Source: Nelumbo lutea (Eukaryota > Streptophyta > Magnoliopsida > Proteales > Nelumbonaceae). Taken from it: 64,000 nucleotides of DNA. Positions 34,766-46,145 of the stretch are shown here, piece by piece. The first letter of the stretch is position 1. Each line of letters opens with the position of its first letter. Under the pieces are notes generated by a model, which saw nothing but the letters and a program-made list of their open reading frames with translations, made no database searches and was not told the origin of the DNA. The stretch lies in contig JAKGHH010000005.1 in assembly GCA_022828595.1 (NCBI GenBank), positions 52,881,655-52,945,654 on the forward strand. The letters run 5' to 3'. The position numbers were made by a program, and so were the translations under genes.

Positions 34766-35460
34766 ATATCCATTGTTGCTCGTAGAACCATAACCATTAC
34801 CAATGTTGTAACACAAGGATTAGATGGATTCTTATATCCGAAAACTTAGGAACTGATTGTCATTTTAGTTTTTTAGAACATCCTTTTTCAAAATTCTGAA
34901 ACATTGACTGATCCATTAGAAACCCATGATAATTATTGGAAAATCATTAAGGTTTCAACAACTCAGTTTCTAATGATCTGCCCAGGTCACCATTTTGTCC
35001 CAAAACTCAAAATAAAAATGATACAAGATTTAACTTTCTGATTTCTCTTTTTTTATGTAAGGTAACTAACATATTTCCATCAATCTATTATTTCACTAAT
35101 GTCTATTTTTATCTTCTTTTTTTTTTTTCAATATCTGTATTGATTAAATTAATACGATATGCATATTCCTAGCAAAAATGTAGTTTAGAAAACTTGATCC
35201 CTGATCACTTGTATTAAAATCAAGAAAAAAAGTCATTTACATAGATCATTTGACGGGTCACCCAAAACAATTACTCCAGATCCATAACCATGGCCACTGC
35301 CGCCTCCACCATAGCCAATACCACTCCTAGAACCATGATCCGAGCTAGCCATAGCCCAAGCTACCGCCTCCACCACCTCTACCTCCTCCCTCTCCACTCT
35401 CCACTACCATAACCATTAAATCCAAGTGCCCATCTGGGAGGGCTGCAGTAGCTTCTGGTG
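34766..35460 (-). pseudogene. Decayed glycine-rich protein gene, 5' fragments
   Basis: Next to the element, 34800-34766 (minus) encodes GNGYGSTSNNGY and joins across the retroelement to the fragment at 23940-24119. A further Gly-rich piece at 35460-35270 (minus) contains GFNGYGSGEWRGR and GYGGGGSGHGYGSG with stops between. The 470 bases between them (34801-35270) are AT-rich, with no Gly-rich code, and could be an intron or a later insertion. Confidence 0.55.
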
Positions 35461-37609
35461 TTGTATGAGCTGATGAGAAACCCAGAAAATCGATAATCTA
35501 TGTTTGATAAAAAATCCCAGAGTCAAAAATAGGTTTAGATGAGACATGAGCGAGAAAAAATTAACTTTGTAATAAAGCTATCTTAAGTAGCATCTTAGAA
35601 GAAGCTCAGTCAACGCAATTGAATCAACAGATAAGTAGCATCTTCGTTCATGTGGATAATAATTTTTTTACCATCATGACTTACAAAGTCAATGAAGCAC
35701 CAAATAGGAAACAAGGGAATTGTCTACACGAGATTCACCAGCGACGACATCGTTACTTCCGCTTCACCAAACTGCCATGTTATAAAATCTTAAGTTTGTT
35801 TCTCAGAAGCGATCCAGAAGTTGAAAATGCGTCCAACATACTCTGTACTCTGTATTAAATGCCGGAGGATTTCCCTCATTTTCTGTACCATTCCTTTGTT
35901 GATTACGAATTGATTCACGGAAACTCTATAGAAAAAAAGTGGGAAACAATGTGCCTATGGATTGTTACAAAAGGAACTAATGGATTACTTTATTATTTCA
36001 TGATTTGCTTGCTTGGGTAGTTGGGTTTACTCACTGTGTTGGCTTTCTCTTCATCTGAAACTTGAAAAATACAGACGACAATCGACCATAACTCGCCAAA
36101 TTTACTCTTTTACCTGCTGTTGTATGAATTCGACTCCTATACTGAGACTAAGAAAGTTGTTTTATGAAAAGCATGGATTTGGAAAACAACTACGTATAGG
36201 AGTTGTTTTATGATATATATGGATATGTTTACAAACAAGTCTTGCAATGGACTACGTAAGCCATTCAAGAGTTAATACATCTAGGTACATTTATACAGAT
36301 TACTGGCGTGTCTCTCTCTTCATTGAGTTACGTAGTTCACTGTACATCCCTTGTTTGTGGCAGATTTGAAGTGGGTAGGAGAGATATATTACTGAGTTAT
36401 TATATAGAATAGTATATAGCATGTGCCATTTGTTAGGTTACTAACAATATTAGCAAGAGTAAAAGCGCAATTTCAGTTTTTTTGGTAGTCAAGCTTCTTT
36501 GAGTTGAAGGTATCTATATTATAACAGAGAGGGGAGAATGTGAGACGATGGGTCCTATTACCTCAGTGCTTGAAGCCTTGAATATATAGACCTTTCTTAT
36601 CTCCTCTCAGACATGTGATCTATTTATTTTTCAAATTAAAAAATGCAAAAAAGACCACAGATGAATTCACTATTAATTCTCTCTAGATCCTTCCAGCAGA
36701 CTCCCTCCCTGATAGATTAAGACAATTAATCCTTCTTAACTCTCTAAAACGCCATTACGTAATGTTGGTCTTGGCTATCTGGCGTCTTTGGTCACTTGGT
36801 TATATTATTGTTCATATTCTTTGATCAAATTCTTTTATATCCCATGCATCATTATAAGAAATTTTGTTGTGCTAGAGACGAGGAGAACCTACCATTCAAT
36901 TTGGTAAAATCCTTCTCTCTCTCTCTCTCTCATCTCAAGTTCTTTTTTGTAATATTACTCTTCTAATTAAATCTTAAATTCAAAATATAGATATTAACTA
37001 TTGAGGCCACACTTTTTTGAAATCCACTACTTATAGTTGCATCACTTGCTAGAGTCATAATCTCAGAGAAAAAGTGGAAAACTTGTTACAGGTAGAGGGA
37101 TCTCACTAAGTCATAATTCTTCAAGGGTAACCAAAAAAAAAAGAAGAAAAAAAAATTAAATCTATTTTGATTGTCAATAAAAAAAAATCCTTCTCTACAA
37201 CCAAAATTCTTGTTTACTCTTCCTCTCCTTGCATTTGGTTCAATTGGATTGCTGGGCAACCGAACATATTGACTATCTTGATCTAGTAAGGGAAAGTTAA
37301 TTAAGGAGAGACTACTGATTATACGTCAATAATTCTTCTAATTTAACTACTTAAGCAGTTTATACTTTATAGACTCTGGCCAACCTGAAATCTTGGGAAT
37401 AGGGAGTGGAGTAGAACTGTAGAACTGAAAATGAGGTTTTTCACACTACATTTGATACAGATTACAACGCATAGGAAGAACCTAGGAACGAAGATAATGT
37501 TTAAAAAACAGAAGGGATAACTTGTAAAATGGCTTGCTCAAGGAGTGTTCCACTTCCACAGTCCGTTTGTTTTTGAAAACGAAAAAGAACTGCAATATCA
37601 ATTACAAAA

Positions 37610-37682
37610 CGCCGTCTGTGGGAATCGAACCCACGACCACGTGGTTAAAAGCCACGCGCTCTACCAGCTGAGCTAAGACGGC
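37610..37682 (-). tRNA. tRNA-Lys (anticodon UUU)
   Basis: A 73-base intronless tRNA on the minus strand. The acceptor GCCGTCT pairs with AGACGGC, with discriminator G. Box A is TAGCTCAGCTGG, box B is GGTTCGATTCC and the anticodon loop is CTTTTAA. Stems are fully paired by eye. The gene is followed immediately by TTTT (GCGTTTTGT), a Pol III terminator. It probably serves as translation tRNA; the same tRNA is the predicted primer of the LTR elements in this window. Confidence 0.95.
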
Positions 37683-37994
37683 TTAGCTTTTAATTTAATT
37701 GAACATGGTATAGAAAGATTAGAGATGCAACCGGGGCAGGTTATATTAAGCTTTCATGAATGGCTTACCTCTTCAATGAAAACTATGGACCAAGTTCGTT
37801 TATCTTTGCTCTGTTATACTATGTGTTTACAAGGAAAATAATTTTATTTGCATGAGACATGGGAGTAATATTTGTAAATCCCATACATTTTTCTTACAAA
37901 CTCTAATGCCAAAACTTTATCAAGTGATTCTAGGATGTCTATATTGGTTTTGGCAATCCCCTCCTAGGATTTGGAGTTAAACTCAATAGAGATG

Positions 37995-38130
37995 GGGCTG
38001 TTAAGGCTCAGCTCGAATAGAGTACAAATACAAATATATAGTGTAAATACATGCCAAAATGATACAAAATACAAGATTTTACACCCTACATATTTGTATT
38101 CTCTCTTAGCCTTTTTCTTAAGCTCTAAGT
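37995..38130. mobile_element. MITE-like foldback element (block B copy)
   Basis: AGAGTACAAATACAAATATA and the complement of ATATTTGTATTCTCTCT form the arms. It is orthologous in position to 9345-9485. Confidence 0.5.
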
Positions 38131-38176
38131 GGCCAGTGGCTGCCGTAGTTGGTGTTATATGAGTTGAGAAACCAGA

Positions 38177-38739
38177 TGCTGCTTGTTCCAAGGTAATGGT
38201 TGAACTGAGGTTGTAGTAAGATAATCTTTGCCAATTGGGCGGTGTCGAGGTCGAAGGACGATGTTGCGCAATGAGATTTGAAACCAAAAAAAGGTTAGAG
38301 GCCTGGGAGTCATCCCCGAGTAGATACTTCGACACTCAAGTCAGTAGAAAGTAATGGGCGATCGGGCTGAGCAGTTAGAGAAGGATGCTGGTCTGAGTAG
38401 AATAACAGTATGGGAGTCAAAAGTTGGATCTTTTACCTTAAGCGAGAGGTACCTTTTTATAGCCGACGATTTGTGTCTTGATCGGATGAGGCTTCCGGGG
38501 TTGTCAGGATAAGGTTAACTGCCGAGGTCTTTGCGATAAGACCTAATCTCCAATGGAGTTATCCCCATCTGCGTGATGATCTCCTGTCTTGGTCACGTTT
38601 ATCCACATGGCATGGTGCTGACATGGCCGAGGAGATAAGCTAGGTTGCATAGGTGACACGACATTGACAGAGCCAAAGAGATCAGGCGGCCACATAAACA
38701 ACACATGGCATCCAGGGTCAACTCAAACATAACTGAACA
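38177..38739 (-). repeat. Solo LTR in tRNA unit, block B
   Basis: In minus orientation it starts TGTTCAGTTATG and ends AAGCAGCA. AAACC occurs at 38169-38173 and again at 38740-38744; the left copy is separated from the LTR by three extra bases. A TATA-type core (GGCTATAAAAAGGTACC) lies on the minus strand near 38448-38465. It is the same insertion as 9531-10099. Confidence 0.6.
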
Positions 38740-38965
38740 AAACCCATATCCATATTTGATAAAAAAACTCCAACGTCAAAAATAGGTTTACATGAGGCAT
38801 GAGCAAAAAAAATTAAATCTTAAGTAGTTTCTTAGAAACAGCTCAGTCAACGCAATTGAATCAACATAGAAGCCCTCCACCCCTCCCCCTGCGGTACAGT
38901 GGCATCTCATTTGCGTTGCCTTCATAGATGAAGAAAACAATAACCCCACAGCTCTGTACGAGATT

Positions 38966-39304
38966 TGATGATGCGCGATTTGGAAGCTCCTAGCGGAGGA
39001 TGACCTAGACCTTAGTCATGTAGCGAGATGGACCAAGCTGCAAGATAGAGGATTAGAGCACCTAAGGTGGTTAACCCGACGAGGTCGTTTTGATGCTTAA
39101 GTCAGTACTGTGTCGTGATTGCGAGCTAGAATCTGAGTGCTAGAGAGCTTTGATGCAAGTAATCGCGCGTACCTGGACCATGGAGGGGTTCATGCCTTTA
39201 TATAGCTAAGTTATTGTGGGTTTCCCTTGTTGAGTTGTCATCCTACATGCAGATGCATCCACGTGACTTTTATTTACTAGGTCGTGCCAAATTACTCCTC
39301 ATTA
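38966..39304 (-). repeat. 3' LTR of element 3 (internally deleted)
   Basis: 339 bases against 633 in the 5' LTR. About 290 bases are missing between GTGGGTTTC and CCTTGTTGAG. The inner end reads TCATTA (complement TAATGA) instead of the canonical TGATGA. Confidence 0.8.
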
Positions 39305-39801
39305 ATTGCCCCCACTCCTCGTGGCAGGGGTCCTAACCCAGCATGGGGAGTTCACGATGAGCTTAGGTGGATTTGGCACGGAATATAGGTAATGTGGAGG
39401 GGGAGTTGTTGGTTAGACTTGTTTGATGGTCCGGTTCAACCAGGAAGTGACTCAGATCGCATACCTGATACGCCGGACGTTAAGCCGAATATAGACTCCG
39501 CGGACGTCAAAACACGCGCTAAATCAATTTCAACCTCGGGGGGGGGGGCGTGCAACCGGTTTTCCTATGAGTCATCGGATCGTGTTGAACTTGACCGTTG
39601 ATTCCTAGATATACTTCCAAAGGGCCCATTTTCTTCTTCACATGTCCACAAGTCCACAATCTTTGAGGTCGCACTCAACTCTTCTAGTTCGGTATTAGCC
39701 TTTTCTAGGTCTGAGGTCGCCTCCTTTTCTTCGGTCTTCCTTTTGGTGAGTCCACCTTCCTTTGCTTTCTTCCTTTTGATTCCGTTGTCATTTCCTTTAA
39801 T

Positions 39802-41787
39802 ATGTCTTGTCTTAGCTTAGATAGTCTTCTAGACAGGAGCGGCGAGTCCGCTGGGGCCAAAGTGGGTACCTCGGCTCAGACCGTGGATCTTCATCCTACC
39901 GAGGTGGTCACTTTAGGATAGGACGTGGTCCTCAGTCCGCCCAAGGTGGACTCACCTCGGGGGGAGCGAGAAGCTTCTGGTAAATCAACTTCCACCTCAC
40001 ACCGAGGTCAGCTGCCAGACAACTTTGCCCCATCGATAATGATGGCGGATAGGCTCGTAGCCTTAGTATCCCGGTACAGACTCCCTAACGCCCTTGTGTA
40101 TAGCATCCCTTTAGGCAACTTTCCTTGAAATCATGATCACAACGATATCGTAGTCTTCGAGGAGCAGCTCGTAGCTGGTCTGCATCTTTCACTTCACCCT
40201 CTTATAATCGATATCATTAAATTCTTTTACATTACCATAAACCAGCTACACCTGAACTCTATCCGTAATATCGTAGGGACCATTTCTCTTTTCCATGATT
40301 ACAACCGCCCCCTTGACCTCGATTTCTTCTCTTTGATCCTTTCCATTAAGAAAAACTCATCCTGTATTCTGCCCGAACACAGGCAAACTTACTACTTGGT
40401 CTCCTCGTCTCGGGTACAAATTGTTGCACGAGCTCCCTAATAAGGTCCTGGCCTGGAAGAGGCATTACTTTGTGGTCCGCAACACCGAGGGGTGGCCCTT
40501 CCTGACTTACTGGATGGTAGCCATCCAGGACCCTGACATTAGACTGGACCTGAAGATAAGGGAGGAGGTCTGATCTTGGGCGGAGCTCGGCCTGAAATTC
40601 GAAAACTTTGTGACCGAGGAGAAGCTCGTGCAAGCTGGCCTAAGTCCCCCTAGTAGGTCGCTACTTGCTGTACTTTTTCTATTCATTTTCTTTCGATACT
40701 GTATCTGACTTAGCTCATTTTTTATCACAGCTTCCATGGACGACATCCCTGCCAATGAGCTCTTCGGGAGCATGGAGAAGGGGAAGAAGAAGAAGAGAGC
40801 CTCCAAAAAGGCTCGCATCGAGACTGAAGCAGCCACAACTAAGGTTGTCGTTCCTGAGCCCAAGAACCCACCAATTTCCGAGCAGCCTCTCGTAATCGAT
40901 CTGGTCAAGGAGGACTCAGGCAAGGCCACCCCACCCCGCATACTTGAGGAGGCTACGACTTCAGAGCCTATTCCAGTGACCGCCACTTCTTCGGGCAACG
41001 ATGCTCCAGTTCAGAGCATTTTGACTCTAAAGTTCGGCCTTCTCAAGAGCAAGGATGTGGCATTTACTGAGGAGATCGCTCGTTGGGCCGATTTGCCAGT
41101 TGCTCAGCTCGGGGCCCGAGCAGTTATACATTGTATGGTGGTATGTTCTTGAACTTATCTTTCAAATTGTCTTGTACTTAGATTTTTTGTATACTGATAC
41201 TCATTTTCTTCTCTTGGTAGGTGAACTCCTCCATCCACGTCTTGGCTTATCAGTCCGAGGTGAACCTAAAGTGGGTTCTCGAAGCCAAGGAGTCTTCCCG
41301 AAATGCCCACGTCGAACTGAACTTAGCTCGCAACGAAATCAACCAACTGAAGAACGAGGCACAAGCTATGAAGGAGCTACTAACTCTGCTGATGTCAGAG
41401 AAGAAGGAGCTCGAAGAGCGTGAAATGACATTGAAGAGGGAGATTGAGAACCTCGAGGTCCACATGAAGGAACGAACTGAACTCCTGCTTCAGGCGATGG
41501 AGGAGGCCAAGGTTAAGGCAGTTGAGGAGTACAAGTCCTCGATGGAGCTTCGGGAAAGGTTGGTCGAGGCAGGGACAATGGGCTACCTCGATCTTAGTGC
41601 CATCACCACGTCGAAGATCACCAAGGAGATGGCCATTGAAGCTGCCAAGGATTCGGACTCCGAAGCGGAGAGTGATGTCGACTTGCATGATAACGAGGGA
41701 GAGGAGACTGGTGCTGCCGAGGACCATATGGAGACAGATCCTCCTGCTGATGTCTCCACTAAGGATGAAGAGCCCCAAATAGATTGA
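39802..41787 (+). pseudogene. Antisense three-exon gene of element 3 (exons 2-3 open, exon 1 damaged)
   Basis: Exon 1 (39802-40652) starts MSCLSLDSLLDRSGES, has a TAG at about 39919 and TGA at about 40126, and resembles PF04195 (MADRLVALVSRYRLPNALVY, then LHPLIIDIIKF). Intron 1 is 40653-40730 (GTAGGT...CACAG). Exon 2 (40731-41140) encodes MDDIPANELFGSMEKGKKKK, a basic nuclear-localisation-like tract, then an acidic/Pro-rich linker and DLPVAQLGARAVIHCMV. Intron 2 is 41141-41220 (GTATGT...TGGTAG), phase 0. Exon 3 (41221-41787) starts VNSSIHVLAYQSEVN and is a long heptad coiled coil (LARNEINQLKNEAQAMKELL and onward) with an acidic Ser/Glu/Asp tail ending EEPQID. Exons 2 and 3 are free of stops. 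The promoter TATA found in the other copies is deleted here (near 39612). Confidence 0.75.
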
Positions 41788-42069
41788 AGCCTCTTTTCTT
41801 AGACTCCCCATTTTGTAATGCTCAATGTTTTGAGCCTCCGAGCTTGGTTAATTCTCTTTTTTTTTTTTCTCTCTCTTTTTTGTACTTGAATTTCTTTATC
41901 AATGAAATACAAGTGTTTTGTAATCTTTGTGTGCAAATTTTTCTAAGTGCAGATTACTCCCGAGCTGGCGAGCTAAACCAAATAGTAGTGAAATTTTTTC
42001 TAAGTATAGATTACTCTCAAGTTGGCGAGCTCGATACTAGTAGGAATAATCTAATCGTCATTGTATGCC

Positions 42070-42250
42070 AGGGCGAATAGACACTATAGGGTACATACCC
42101 GACCTATCTGTGCTTGGGTCACTTTGCTTTGCCCATGCCAAAGCAACTGAGTTTTTAAGCTGCCTATGCTGAAGAGGCGACTAGGAATTTTATCGTGCTG
42201 AGGTCTATTATTAGCTCGACACCATAGCCCTTACGCTTCTAGGAGTGACT
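42070..42250 (-). repeat. Post-integrase repeat zone of element 3
   Basis: On the minus strand it contains AAGTCACTCCTAGAAGCGTA and GGGCTATGGTGTCGAGCTAA, matching the zone after integrase in element 2 and the 88-bp repeats of element 1. Confidence 0.6.
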
Positions 42251-42259
42251 TATGGTCCT

Positions 42260-43460
42260 CTCTCCAACTCGTCTTCTATTTGACCAGTTTGGTGATTTCA
42301 TGAGTGACTTATACTTTGAGTTGTGGACTGATACATATTACTTTCTTAAGTTGTTGATGTTCCTTGCTCGAGGTACCAGCTTCCCTTCCGAAGTCTCCAG
42401 CTCATACGTGCCTTCCTCGTACACCCATCTTATACGGTACGAACCTTCTCAGTTCGATCTGAGCCTACCCACGCCGAGCTTAGGTACCATAACTTTCTAT
42501 AGGACTAGATCGTCGATAGGAAACTACCGCTTCTTGACCCAAGCGTTATAGTACCGAGCTACTTTCTGCTGGTATGTTACAGTCCAGATGTAGGCCAAGT
42601 CTCGTACCTCCTCTACAAGGTCCAGGTTAGTACGAAGCTCGTCATTATTTGCTTCCTCATCATAAGTCTTAAGTCGCAATATGGGCACTTCGATTTCTAC
42701 CAGGATCACCGCCTTTGTACCGTATGTGAGGTTAAAGGAGGTCTCACTCATCGCTATCTTGATGGTAGTTCGGTAGGCCCAAAGAATGTTGGGTAGCTCA
42801 TGCAAGACGAGCTTTCAGCCTACGGAGGATAGCTTTGTTTGTTACTTTGGCCTGCTCATTTTCTTGTGGATGTTCTTCCAAAGTGAAGTTCTGTTGAATC
42901 CCCATCTCAGCGCACCAATTCTAGAATTTAATATCTTCAAATTGCTTCCTGTTATTCAAAATCAAGATTTTGGGGAGTCTGAAACGGCATATGATGCTTT
43001 TCCAAAAGAAAATTTGCATGTTCCAGGCTGTAATGCTTACTAGCGGTTCGGATTCCACCCACTTAGTGAAGTAGTATACTGCCACGACTAAAAACTTCCT
43101 CTGTCAGGTTGCCGGCTAAAATTGACCGAGGATGTCGATTCCCCACTACACGAAGGGCCACGTGCTAGTAAGATACTTTAAATCAGTAGCAGGTTGATGG
43201 AGGATGTTGGCATGCCTTTGAGATCTGTCACATTTCTTGACGAGTTCGAATGCGCATGCTTTTATTGTGGGCCAATAGTAGCCCTACCTTAATGCCTTTT
43301 GGGCAAGGGCCCTACCCCCCATGTGTCCTCCGCATAAACCTTCATGGATATTGTGAAGTACAATCTTAGCTTTTGTGGGTCATTGGCAACGTAGGTAGGG
43401 GAGCGTGAATGATTTCTTGTACAATCATCTATCTATGAGGATGTACTTGGCCGATTGTCG
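42260..43460 (-). pseudogene. Integrase of element 3 (decayed)
   Basis: GGHMGGRALAQKAL with a diverged second zinc pair lies near 43330-43200. WGIDILGQF keeps the first Asp (about 43140). The SDNG site has become LNNR and the Glu site reads NEQAKVTN, so both remaining catalytic residues are gone. The C-terminal part at 42805-42524 starts MHELPNILWAYRTT and includes FNLTYGTKAVI. Stops and frameshifts throughout. Confidence 0.8.
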
Positions 43461-43783
43461 CACTACCCTCTGAGCTGCATTGCATTCTATAGGTAGGGTC
43501 CCATGGAGCAGATAATCAATGAGCAGGTCAATCCAACTCGATTCCGCTTGCAACACGAGAGTGGCCTCTTCTACCCCCTTGAGAATGCTATACACAGTCC
43601 GCATAGTGTGTTGCTCGTACTTGCTACACATGACGGGGCATTGGCCTTGGCATTCTCAGACCTCAAGATTTGTCTGATGAAGTAGGAGCGGAAGCTCGAT
43701 AGGATCTCTCTGACTTTGGTTAAGTAGGGTGTCATGGTCGAGTCACGAGCTTCGTAGTCACCGCTGACTTGTTTAACTACCAA

Positions 43784-44806
43784 TTAAGAGTCACTGTAGA
43801 CGATGAGGTGTTTCGTTCCCATTTCCTTTGCTAAGTTGAGCCTGACAATTAGCGCCTCATACTCTGCCTCGTTGTTCAATGCCTCGAATCTGAACCGGAG
43901 AGCATACTCCAGCTTTACCTCGCTCAGGCCATACAATATTAGTCCCGCTCTGCTTCCTCGTTGGTTAGACGACCCATCGACATAGAGGATCCGGGGCTTT
44001 TCAATCCAGGTCGGTACTGCTACGACCAGGACCGGTGCCACACTGGTTGATGCTTCTAACGTACGAGCGGGCTCAGTCAGTTTAGGGGCCGGTGTGCTGA
44101 ACGTGCATTCTGCTACGAAGTCTATCAAGACTTGGGCTTTGATTGTTGGTTGTGGTTCAAACCGGAGGTCGTATTCGTTGAGCTCGATGGACCACTTCAT
44201 CAACCTCCCGGACACCTCAGGTTTAAGTAGGATGTGCCTCAGAGGTCTATCTGTAAGGACAACAATGGTATGGGCTTTGAAGTAGGGGCATAATTTTAAA
44301 GTTGCTACCACTAGTGCGTACGCCAACTTCTTGATGTCGGGGTATTTGGTCTCTACGTCATGCATTACCTCACTTACATAGTAGATGAGCCATTGAACCC
44401 AGTCTACCTCCCTAATTTGTACTGAGATGATTACCTCCTCACTCGCGGAGAGGTACAACTTCAAAACATCGCCTTCCTTAGGTCGGGTTAATACCGGGGT
44501 GGTACTTAGATACCTTTTGAGCTCGTCAAACGCGAGCTGGAATTCTTTAGTCCATTTGAAAGTCTCATTCTTTTTAATGGCTTTAAAGAAGGGGAGGCAT
44601 TGACTTGCCGACTTGGACATGAAACAACTTAGGGCTGCTACCTGGCCAGTCAGCCTTTGGACTTCTTTTATTTTCCGAGGTGGACTTATATCCATAATTG
44701 CCTTCATCTTTTCTGGGTTGGCTTTGATACCATGTCGGTTGGCTATGTATCCTAAAAATTTTCTCGAAGTGATTCCGAAAACACACTTATTCGGATTTAA
44801 TTTCAT
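43784..44806 (-). pseudogene. RT thumb, RNase H and second RNase H of element 3 (340-codon open stretch)
   Basis: It opens MKLNPNKCVFGITSRKFLGY, just after the RT catalytic region, and continues through FKWTKEFQLAFDELK and LVVATLKLCPYF (RT-linked RNase H). A linker then leads to ILYVDGSSNQRGSRAGLILYG and ALNNEAEYEALIVRLNLA (archaeal-type RNase H), ending at a stop after YSDS. It is the longest intact pol segment in the window and shows the Tat double RNase H clearly. The rest of the second RNase H continues after the stop to about 43570. Confidence 0.85.
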
Positions 44807-44869
44807 ATTATATTTTCTTAAAATTTGGAAAACAATGTCTCAATCATTAATTAAATATTCAGAAAACTG

Positions 44870-45480
44870 TGTCTTTACAACCATGTCGTCAACATAACAC
44901 TCTAGTTTATTGCCAATCAAAGGCTAAAAAATTTTATTTACAAGTCGCTGAAAGGTTACTCCACCGTTTTTCAAACCAAAGGGCATAACTTTATAGTAGT
45001 ATAGCCCTAGTTCAGTTACAAAGGCAGTTTTGTCTTGGTTAGCCATGTCCATCCTAATCTGATTATAGCCAGACTAGGTGTCCATGAAACTCTGCAACTC
45101 GTGCCCTGAGATCGCATTTACCTGGCGGTCAATTTTGGGTAGGGGGAAGCAATCCTTTGGGCAGACTCTGTTCAGGTCGGTGTAGTCGGCGCACATGCGC
45201 CACTTGCCATTGGCTTTTTCCATGAGAATCGGGTTTGCGACACAGCTCAGGTATGGACCTCCCTGATGAAGTCTGCAGCGAGGAGCTTTCCGACCTCCTC
45301 ATCAACTATCCTCCACCGTTCTGGGGCGAGCTTACGTTTTGTTTGTCAGATTGGCCTAATAGTTGGTTTTGAAGTAGTTTGCTTACGTGTGCTCCAATCT
45401 GGGGAGTCTTAGTTGGTTCAGTCTCGGACATTGGTATGTGGACCATCTCTTCCATTGGGGCAGCTCGCTCCTCAATGTAG
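44870..45480 (-). pseudogene. RT palm and fingers of element 3 (frameshifted)
   Basis: The minus strand carries MEKANGKWRMCADY near 45220, a PFGLKNGGVTFQR-type motif near 44980 and CYVDDMVVKT near 44900-44870. The SGYNQI segment near 45060-45090 follows a TAG. The catalytic YVDD is intact but the frame is broken several times. Confidence 0.78.
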
Positions 45481-45488
45481 TCTGTTGG

Positions 45489-46097
45489 TCATTCTAGTTC
45501 GGCGTTCTCTACTATCTTTGCTTTTATTTTGAGAGTAGCCACATAACACCTTCGAGACTCGAGTTGGTCATCTCGTACTACTCCCACTCCGCAATCCGTT
45601 GGGAACTTCATTGCAAGGTAGTAGGTTGATACTACTGCGTGTAAAACATGCATAATAGGCCGACATATGATTGCGTTGTATGGGGATGGGGTAGTGACCA
45701 CCAGGAATGTGTGCTCGAACTGGACAATATTTGGCCGTGTGCCCGCCTCCACTAGTACTGTGACACGACCTATAGGCCTAACTTCTTCTCAGCTGAACCC
45801 TACTAGTGGGGCATTTACCAGTGTTAGGTCGCTCTGTTGTAATTGTAGCTTGTCAAAGGTTTCCTTGAAGAGGATATCTGCCAAACTACCTGAGTCCACC
45901 AAGATCCTCCTTACTTCAAAGTCATTGATGACCATCTTCACGGCCAGGGCATCGTCATCGGTAAAGTAGATCGGTTCTTCGATCTGAGGTTGTTTGGGTG
46001 GGTTCTCTGCTTCATGCTTTAGCTCTCGCAATGATGTTCTCCCAGCTACCACTGTGCACCCCGCTACAATAGATCCCCCGGTGATCATATTAATCAC
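45489..46097 (-). pseudogene. Aspartic protease of element 3
   Basis: The first part (46097-45789) contains FEVRRILVDSGSLADILF with the active-site DSG at about 45895 and ends at a stop after APLVGFS. The second part (45752-45489) carries PSPYNAIICRPIMH, the flap region. The same two-part organisation, with a break after VGFS, is absent from element 2, so the breaks are independent. Confidence 0.8.
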
Positions 46098-46145
46098 TCT
46101 GCGGATCGGTCTCTCTTCTGGTAGTGGGCAAGGTGGTTATTCGTT

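Larger units (their letters stand above)
35462..38965. repeat. tRNA-Lys-bearing tandem unit, block B copy, plus start of the next unit
   Basis: Matches 6545-10335 in order: intergenic DNA, CT-repeat near 36911-36932, tRNA-Lys, foldback element, solo LTR, then a second unit start to 38965 where element 3 begins. The AGATT site that element 3 used is present unoccupied in the first unit here (35731-35735). No protein gene is supported. Confidence 0.85.
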
